The notes beneath the pieces are model-generated. The model was not told the DNA's origin, made no database searches, and was given only the letters and a program-made list of their open reading frames with translations. Below, in pieces: positions 57,601-64,000 of a stretch of 64,000 nucleotides of DNA. The stretch's first letter is position 1, and every line of letters starts with the position of its first letter. Position numbers and translations under genes: made by a program. The DNA is taken from positions 29,893,254 through 29,957,253 of the forward strand of contig OX243817.1 of assembly GCA_945859605.1 (NCBI GenBank), given 5' to 3'. Source of the stretch: Lumbricus rubellus. Taxonomy: Eukaryota; Annelida; Clitellata; Crassiclitellata; Lumbricidae.

Positions 57601-60600
57601 TATGTGCTAATATCTGAAATTTCTTTGTACCACACAAAACTTTTACTGTAACTGCAAAATATTGTGCTATTGTAAACGACAGCTGCAGTGGCACTTAATT
57701 TATCTACTGTTTTTATAATAGTACCTCTTTGACTTCAACTATTTGTACTGTGTTTGTGTGAACTGAGAACTGGAAAGAAAAGTCTTCATGTGAGCTCGGC
57801 CATTTGCTCATGCTGTGACAATCATTGCAATTTGTGGCAGTTTAAAAAAATTGACTTTGATGTGAAATGTATTGTTTGCATTCAATTACATAGTAAGCAT
57901 TCCAATATTTTTATACTGTTGCTTTTCTTTTCACTATTAAATAGTGACAAATTTTGGCTTCACCTTATAACAGAGTTAGACATTATATGTAGCTGTGTGT
58001 GCTCCAACAAGACATTTAGTCACTGATATCATTGTTTGTTGTTTTGTACGATTTTACCATTTGGAACGGTAAAAAGCTGGATTTAAAATTTTAACAAATA
58101 TATTTTGCCATTATATTTACATTGCTCGATTTCATTGTATTTATCTTTAAATATTTTTATGTTTACAGGTGAACCAGTTCAACAGAGAAGTGTATGAATT
58201 GAGATCTCGCGCAAGTGGCATTTCTCTTGATATTGGAAGCCCATCTGAGATGGAAATGCTTCGTAAGAAGACCAGCCTAGAATCGAAACTGTGCAAGGCT
58301 GTTGTTGGAGCCACTCACGTAAGCCATTGTCACTGTATTCAAAGTTGTTATGCGATCAATTTCTATGTTTGTAGTATAATCATTACGGTAGTTTTAGATG
58401 AGACAAAGAAATTTAGTAGCGACTCTTTGTAGAACTCTCTCTCACTGTGGGATTCTTTTCAAGAGTTGCTCTTTAAAGAGAATTGTCGCAGGTTTGAGCT
58501 CTAAGTTCATAACCTTATGAGCTGCTCTACATGTGCTTGTTTTTTTCTGATCTAGGCCTATACCAACTTTAGCTCAGGTTACTTGTGAGCTAGAATATTG
58601 CGTCTCAATATATATTAGTGCGAGTTAATTGTTAACATTTATCAGATAAACTTGACATTTTCTCTGGCACTCATGAGATTTATCTGCCTTCAAATATGAG
58701 TTCTACAGGTGGGTAAATGTTGCTTTCTATCATCAAAAGCAGTTTTTGATGTGTTGGGAATTCCAGCAACTATGACGGACTATGAGCAAGGAATACCAGT
58801 ACATGATTTGCCAAAAAAGTTGTTTTTTAATGAGACAAAGCAAGTTATACAATATACATTGAGGAAGTGTAAGCCTGTGAGAGCCTCTGCTAGTTGTAGA
58901 TGGTTGCAATGAGGCAGCGCCGTGACTTCTCTGTGTCTGGCCCTGCGACCTGGAATGGGCTCTCTACCATCCTTCATCAAATGCCTACCGGTTTCTCTGT
59001 TTCATTTCTGACTGTTCTTAAGACCGTCCTATTCGGCCGAGGTTGGGCTGGGAGCACTCCTGAGTGGGAAACCTTGAAGGGGCACCATATCAAATGGTGA
59101 CCTGTCAAAATGTCGCAAGACATTATTGTGACATTTTATCTTGCAACATTTTGTCATGGAACCTATCAAATTCACCAACAAGCACACGGCTCATGGTGCC
59201 TTATGATGATATAAAATTACTGTAATGATAATAATAATAATAATAATTATAAATTTGACAATATATTTCATCGTAATGTCCAGGAGAAAAGTGAGGTAGT
59301 CAGCGAAGTTAAGACGCAATCTCTTGAATCATGGGCGCTGTTCGAGCAATGCCGTCGAGTTAAAGAGAGGAATTGCGATCCGAATTACGAGAAGCTGATG
59401 AGGGAACGTCCTCTGAATCCGGATTGCGAACGGAAGTTGCGCACGATCCACACGATGTTCCAGTATGTTGAAAGCGAACAGGAGAAGATCGACACGAAGC
59501 TGGACGACGAATGGGAAACGTATCTGAAGAAGAGAAAGAACAAAAGGTATTGATTGTTGCATTGTTCTTCACGTACATTACAAGTTGGTTATCTTTCTTT
59601 TCTCATTCTGTTTTTTCTTACACCATCTTCGCCATGTTTGGATGTGAACTGTCATTGAGCACTTCTGAGTAGATTTCTTGAAGAGACGATATATCATTTC
59701 TCGGAATGAATGAATGAGGCGTCCTGGCACTTCTTTTGGAAAAGTAAGGAGCGTCCAGTCACTTTTTTCCCGCACTTTAAGCACTGGCTAAATATTAATT
59801 ACAGCCTTAAGCGCTTATCCTTTTATGTATACATGTGCACCGGATTGTGTTTTTGTGAATAAAGACTTGAATAAAGAATATGCTTATTTACTTTTTTCGT
59901 CGTAGGTTACTGGAGACTCCTCCGATGCATGCGATATACGACGCGCTGAAAAGCAACAATCAGACGATTCGAAAGCAGGAACTGAATCTCGAATCGATCT
60001 GCGCGAGGATGCAGGAGCTGAACGTCTGTAAATCTGCTCTGCGTAGGAACGCAAATCTACCGTTCAGCACGCTCACCAGTAACTTGTGAGTAAATCGTAT
60101 GATACCCGCTGTTTTAGTTTTATTTTTGTTTTGTTTGTTCGGGACCCATGTTTATCTGAATAGTTTGCTTGTTCTCAGAGATGAACTGTGTATGTCTTTT
60201 CATCTTTACTTTGGGTGTATTTGTTGTGACATTTGCAGCATCCAACATGCACAGAAAGACTAATGTTTTGTAAAAAAGACAATAGAACTGCATTTGGTAT
60301 AATGAAAAACTCGTTAGAGTCATTGTAGAATTTAGTGCGAGATATGGGGCATATTGTTATTGCATTGTAGATGTTCAGATTAGCACAGCAGCAGAACAGT
60401 GTAAATTGTAACGTTGGATACTTGCACTGTTTCGAACAATATCTTATGTAATTTACCTTTTTTCTGCTTTTACCTTAATTTTTTCTGCTTTTACCTTAAT
60501 TTTTCTGCTTTTACCTTAATTTTTCTGCTTTTACCTTAATTTTTCTGCTTTTACAGGTCTTATTTTTTTCTGCTTTTACCTTATTTTTTCTGCTTTTACC

Positions 60601-63547
60601 TTATTTTTTTCTGCTTGTACTCCTTAATTTTTCGGCTTGTACCTTCATTTTTTCTGCTTTTACCTTCATTTTTCTGCGTTTACCTTCATTTTTCTGCTTT
60701 TAGGCTGAATGGAGAGAGCGTTAACAGTGAGGGAGATAATGATCCTAGAAGTGTCATCAATGGCCTTCGACACAAGGAACGTAGTGCAGCTGCCATCCAA
60801 GAGAAAGAGGCCAAGCTACGCCAGATCCTCAGCTGTAGAAAGGCGGCACCTATTGTCTCAACCGCTCCAAGTAAAACTCTTTGATGTTGTTTCATGGCCT
60901 GTGGCTAAGTTCCAGTGTTGCATCTCTGTCTTTAGTGTGTACTGTCTCATATCGCAGTCTTTGTGATTCAATGACTGCAGGTTCAACCATGCTCAGTGAA
61001 TGCAAGGAATCAGCCTTAACCTATTCCTTGATATATGCTTTACAATTTTTGTATTTTTTACTGAATGAAAATTTCTTTTTTTAACTGAAGTTATACTCGT
61101 CTGATTCTTTCACTAATTTAGAGTTAGAAAATTGAATAAAAATCTAAGAATATTAATGTCATTAAAGTCCTCAGAAACCACTAATGGATTATTCTGGAAG
61201 TTTGCTGGGCAATATAGGGATTATAATTATATTCTGAATCATATGACTCAAACAGCAGTAATATCAGTCTACTACTCAATGTTAACTTATGGCGAATTCT
61301 TAGTCATCTGCTGAATTGAAGAACATTGAACATTCTTGAACCATCCCTTCTATTTTGACTTCTAGCGCAATATCTTGGAAGCGACGAGTTTCGAGCATCT
61401 GCATCACATATTAATAATGCTAAGAATAATGATTGCAATTTAATATTAATAATAATATTAATAATGATAAAAATAATTATGACACTATTCTCTGTTCTGT
61501 TTCAGACAATCTTTTGTATTCGAAGATCGTTTCTGCGAAAGACTTGCGCGAGATTCTTCAGTCTGGCAACGTCAGTCCAAGAGCGCCGCCGCCATCAGCG
61601 CCCCACGGCATGGGCAGTGCCACTTCCACAGGACCATCGTCTGCTGGTTTGCCTGGAAAATCTCCAGCCGGACGAATCGTCAAGTCTGCCGTCCGATCAT
61701 CGCCTGGACAGAAGGAAGCGAGACCAGCGGAGCAGATATCACCGGCGGCTGCTTTTCAACACCACTTGATATCGACTGGCAGAGAGACTGCTGGTGGTGG
61801 TGGTGGTGGTGGTGGTGGTGGTGGTGGTGGCAGTGGCGGAGTCAGTGGCGGTATTGGTGGTGGTGGTGGTGGTGGAGGTGGTGGTGGTGGAGGTGGTGGT
61901 GGTGGACTGGATCTGAGGAACAGACAGGATCCGACTAGATTATTTTCTCGACTTTCCGCATCTGTTGTTGGAAGCGGCATAAGTCAGGGCAATCCGGTGT
62001 TTGGTGATTTGAAGAACCATCCGCCGGTTGCCACTGGGCAACCACTGTTCAGCAAGGCGTTCAGTGCTGCTGCAGTGGCGGATGCTCTTAACCAGACCGG
62101 GGCACCGGTACAAGCTGGAACTGAACGAAACAGATCTCATGAGGTAACGCTGGCTCTGCTATCTGCTTACAGCCTTACATACATGTATGACATTGTATGA
62201 CCTTTGTGGTAATCATTCATAACAGTTTATTTTTTATCTAATATTGTATTGTATTAAAACTAAATTTATGAAGACCTCTAATAGGGTGAACCATTCAGAG
62301 GCACTCCCAGTGCACAAGGCCACGAGAGAAAAGCAACTGAGCAGGATGGATTACTAGCTAGACTTTGACATTGAGTAAGCGGGGGTAGCGTATTCCAAAG
62401 AGAGGGACCAGTTGAGGTAAAGGACCGAGACTGATCCATAGCCATTCTAGTATGAGGAACTAGAAGATCATATTTGAAGAAAACAACCTGATCTGTATGT
62501 TTGAGGCTCTAGTACTAGAACACTGGCAACGAGGCATATAATTATGTAAGTGAAGTTACAGATTCATATATATGGTGGCTTCAAAATAACATGACAGTGC
62601 AATGCAAAATTCTGTAACAATTTTAAGGGTCATGTTGCAGGTCACTAGGAAATTTATTGCAGGAAGTTGGGTGCAGTCACATCAAAGCTTATTTTATAAA
62701 CACATAAATTATGAAAATTTTGGATCCCGGTTAGAACTTTTTATTTTTCACCTGCATCAACGTACAAATCCTTTTGCAAAATGTACCATAAATGTTTGTC
62801 ATCTTGCATTTGAATGTTTTGCCCGGTTTAGATATCGCTACTGTCAAAGTTCCTGTCATCGAGTACATCAAGGACGCAGGAAAGTTATCCAGCACAGCAG
62901 AGGACGGAAGGATCGTTTGCCGCTCCTTCGTCCGCTTCCCGATTGCCCAGTTTCAGCGCCGTGCCAAACAGGGCTCAACTCCAGAGACAACTTTTCCATT
63001 CGCCTGTGGCAGAACCAGCTGCTGTTGCTCCTGCTGAGCCTAGTCCTCGTTTTTCAGGTAGTATTATTATATCGCAGTTGTTAAAATTTCGGGTATGTTT
63101 ATTGTATTGTGTTGTGTGTAGAAATTTATATAGTGCCTTTCACAGTGACGTGAATGCATGACACAGAGAGTGCACATGCGTAACTTTTCAGTACCTTCTC
63201 ATACACAGGATTTGTAATAGCTGTACACTACCCTTCCGAAACAGCCTCACCGTTTGGGTGTAGTCAGTGTAGGCTACTTATTGAAATTATTGTTATTTTT
63301 TATTGATATGTTTTAATTTTTATTACTCTGTTGTACATTATTTATATTATTATTGCTGTGTATCTACGTAATCTTTAAATTATGTTTCATTGTTGCCATT
63401 ATTACTCGTTTTAGTCTATGTGGTATGTATTGTATATTGCTGCTATTATTATTGTGATTAATCTGCAATGCTGATTTCATTTAGAATATGATGACGAAGA
63501 AGATGATGACAATGAAGACGACGAATATGGTGATGGCTATAATACAG
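48643..63547 (+). CDS. NUP214: Nucleoporin NUP214, 5' part (19 exons, open at the right edge)
   Basis: Nuclear pore component of the cytoplasmic face, acting in mRNA export with DDX19 and NUP88. Exons: 48643-48675, 49502-49625, 49982-50205, 50783-50987, 51321-51458, 51801-51904, 52657-52757, 53379-53448, 54224-54347, 54841-55008, 55569-56699, 57455-57531, 58169-58318, 59284-59546, 59906-60085, 60704-60870, 61506-62143, 62832-63057, 63485-63547. All phases agree, giving about 1395 codons. Exons 2-10 form the N-terminal beta-propeller: [14 protein letters not shown] and KEKKVIPF in exon 5, [18 protein letters not shown] across exons 7-8, [11 protein letters not shown] in exon 10. Exon 11 is a linker with about 15 FG dipeptides. 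Exons 12-16 match the coiled-coil region that binds NUP88. Exon 17 has two polyglycine runs; exon 19 is acidic. The C-terminal FG domain lies beyond the window. The last donor (GTCCAT) is weak. Confidence 0.92.
48745..48815. mobile_element. 71-bp TTAA-bounded MITE
   Basis: TTAACCCTTTACTGCCGGAG to CTCGGCATTAAAGGGTTAA, bounded by TTAA on both sides. It lies in NUP214 intron 1 and is nearly identical to 49666-49736. Confidence 0.8.
48977..49245 (+). mobile_element. LINE 3' end with adjoining 52-bp hairpin
   Basis: From 49079 the translation gives [16 protein letters not shown] and [20 protein letters not shown], ending in a stop and (GAT)n. This is a non-LTR reverse-transcriptase C-terminal tail. 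Its 5' part, 49039-49090, pairs with 48977-49028 at 51 of 52 positions around a 10-base loop, so the fragment is partly inverted and duplicated. Confidence 0.7.
49666..49736. mobile_element. 71-bp TTAA-bounded MITE
   Basis: TTAACCCTTTAATTATGGAG to CTCGGCATTAAAGGGTTAA, bounded by TTAA. It lies in NUP214 intron 2. Confidence 0.8.
50345..50485 (-). mobile_element. LINE 3' end fragment, antisense
   Basis: The minus strand reads [20 protein letters not shown] then CADLHEKD, the same family as 55110-55330 ([23 protein letters not shown]). It lies in NUP214 intron 3. Confidence 0.7.
51143..51188. repeat. Perfect 20-bp inverted repeat with 6-base loop
   Basis: TAGCATATGATTAATATTAT (51143-51162) is followed by TCATTC and its exact complement at 51169-51188. 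It lies in NUP214 intron 4. Confidence 0.95.
51660..51745 (+). repeat. (ATTG)n microsatellite with AAGCTATTG interruptions
   Basis: ATTGATTGATTG runs separated by AAGCT, ending in (GATG)n, in NUP214 intron 5. Similar short ATTG runs at 5141-5158 and 52500-52535 may be retroposon tails. Confidence 0.85.
52011..52235 (-). mobile_element. tRNA-derived SINE, copy 6
   Basis: Reverse-complement copy. The tail complement TTATAGCGCCCCTTCAAGC is near the left and the head complement CGCCACCGCGCCCC at the right. The B box is slightly mutated (GGATTCGAAGC). It lies in NUP214 intron 6, antisense. Confidence 0.85.
52375..52443. mobile_element. TTAA-bounded short element, diverged core
   Basis: TTAACCCTTCAACGACCAG to TTGTTAAAGGGTTAA, with the same termini as the other TTAA elements but an unrelated core. 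A further half copy (CGTCATTAAAGGGTTAAG) ends near 53750. Confidence 0.55.
52780..52856 (+). repeat. LINE 3' tail remnant with (ATT)n
   Basis: CAGCTGAGCTACGGCGCTAT followed by ATAAATCGTCTT and an ATT run, matching bases 30-102. It lies in NUP214 intron 7. Confidence 0.6.
53912..54140 (+). repeat. Dispersed retroposon-like repeat
   Basis: Begins TTTATATAGCGCCCTTCAAG and later has GGGAGACTATTCCAGAAAGA, as in the family at 17948-18190. It lies in NUP214 intron 8. A second, shorter copy (TATATAGCGCCTCTTCAAGG, ACTCAGAGGTGCTCCCGACT) is at 54429-54580 in intron 9. Confidence 0.55.
55110..55330 (+). mobile_element. LINE 3' end fragment, sense
   Basis: Translation gives [19 protein letters not shown] then [14 protein letters not shown] and a premature stop; a shifted frame continues [25 protein letters not shown]...W...DRE is a familiar C-terminal tail of non-LTR reverse transcriptases. 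It lies in NUP214 intron 10. Confidence 0.8.
57110..57190 (+). repeat. (GT)n microsatellite
   Basis: GT runs broken by TTGGTAT in NUP214 intron 11. Confidence 0.9.
57249..57318. mobile_element. TTAA-type MITE, right end worn
   Basis: TTAACCCTTTAATGCCGAGG with the GGTAGTAAATGG core, ending GGCATTAAAGGTTCAA. It is an inverted copy of 48745-48815. Confidence 0.7.
58900..59095 (+). mobile_element. Non-LTR retrotransposon 3' end fragment
   Basis: Translates to [18 protein letters not shown] and [13 protein letters not shown]. It is followed by GGGAGCACTCCTGAGTGGGA and CTTGAAGGGGCACCATATCA, the tail shared with the SINEs. It lies in NUP214 intron 13. Confidence 0.75.
59655..59785 (+). repeat. Retroposon tail followed by MITE end
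   Basis: GAGCACTTCTGAGTAGATTT and CTTGAAGAGACGATATATCA then (GAAT)n, followed by GCGTCCTGGCACTTC and GCACTTTAAGCACTGG from the 47867-48003 MITE family. It lies in NUP214 intron 14. Confidence 0.5.
60459..60703 (+). repeat. 20-bp pyrimidine-rich minisatellite running into a splice acceptor
   Basis: About a dozen units of TTTTTCTGCTTTTACCTTAA type lead directly into NUP214 exon 16. The last unit reads CTGCTTTTAG and is the acceptor itself. One earlier unit reads CTGCTTTTACAG and forms a second acceptor at 60556. Confidence 0.9.
61790..61908 (+). repeat. GGT-repeat coding for two polyglycine runs in NUP214
   Basis: (GGT)n, with a few GGA, encodes 13 and 17 glycines separated by SGGVSGGI within exon 17. 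Confidence 0.95.
62275..62470 (+). repeat. Dispersed retroposon-like repeat
   Basis: TTCAGAGGCACTCCCAGTGC and GCGTATTCCAAAGAGAGGGA resemble the family at 13860-14085. It lies in NUP214 intron 17. Confidence 0.4.
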
Positions 63548-63928
63548 GTCCATTTTCTCATTTTTATGCAGTTTAACGAATAGTCACAAATTAGATAAAT
63601 TTATAGATGGAATACAATACAATACAAATTTATGTATCTTGTGAACACTAGAAGTTTATGGCTACTGTATGGGAATTTTTAACTATGTTATAGCTAAATA
63701 GGTAGCGACTTCTTTGCATTTAATTGTCAGCCCCAGGTTGAACTGTATCGTGTGACTGCTTTATTGCGGCAAATGATGGAACGACACGTTTTCAGGGATA
63801 GATGGACTGATGGCCGGATGGATTGCCAGATGAATCATAGACAGATGGTTGGATGAACAAGATGGATTGACAGCCAGTTGGATGTACAGATTTAGAAGAT
63901 GATAAGTTGTAATCTGCATTAGTTTGTC

Positions 63929-64000
63929 TTAACCCTTTCCCGCCGGACCGGGTCACCCGTGACCCGATTAACAGGATAGGTATCAAAACAATTCCGGCTG
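63929..64000. mobile_element. TTAACCCTTT element, cut by the window edge
   Basis: Starts TTAACCCTTTCCCGCCGGAC after TTTGTC, as the other copies do. An internal inverted pair, CGGGTCACCC/GTGACCCG, follows. The right end lies beyond base 64000. Confidence 0.5.

Noticed and set aside
61756..61980. Polyproline frame on the minus strand
   Set aside because: Antisense of the GGT repeat in NUP214 exon 17.

Overview
This is animal nuclear DNA, most likely from a marine invertebrate. It is AT-rich by eye. It carries five intron-rich or single-exon protein genes joined by canonical GT-AG introns, and a dense load of short transposons, tRNA-derived SINEs, non-LTR retrotransposon (LINE) 3' ends and minisatellites. 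I cannot place the phylum. All gene models were built by hand by joining open exons with matching splice phases. Four have recognisable families: thimet oligopeptidase/neurolysin, argininosuccinate synthase, TMEM203 and NUP214. A fifth is a large C2H2 zinc-finger gene that I do not recognise. A sixth, a Kelch-repeat gene, is present only as its 3' end.

Layout from left to right. (1) 379-2289 (+): last four exons of a Kelch protein, converging on (2) 3989-16875 (-): a complete 17-exon M3 metallopeptidase whose introns hold two hAT-type MITEs, a 1-kb TTAA-flanked element and two SINEs. (3) 16876-18496: a divergent promoter region. (4) 18497-26693 (+): an eight-exon zinc-finger gene built from repeated two-finger modules, with minisatellites in two introns, in the coding part of its last exon and in its 3' UTR. 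(5) 29778-37837 (-): complete 13-exon argininosuccinate synthase, with a probable non-coding first exon near 40.1 kb. (6) 38.2-43.8 kb: transposon-rich spacer with a striking cluster of the palindrome TAGGCCTA. (7) 44431-44835 (-): intronless TMEM203 with a 36-bp repeat array just downstream. (8) 48643-63547 (+): nineteen exons of NUP214, running off the right edge before its C-terminal FG domain.

The genes have unrelated housekeeping jobs (peptide degradation, arginine synthesis, ER calcium and innate signalling, nuclear pore) and form no pathway. The parts most worth a second look are the zinc-finger gene with its odd C-x2-C-x12-H-x1-C fingers, the TAGGCCTA cluster, in-frame alternatives at repeat-derived splice sites, a possible mitochondrial form of the peptidase, and several short transposon families with clean target-site duplications.
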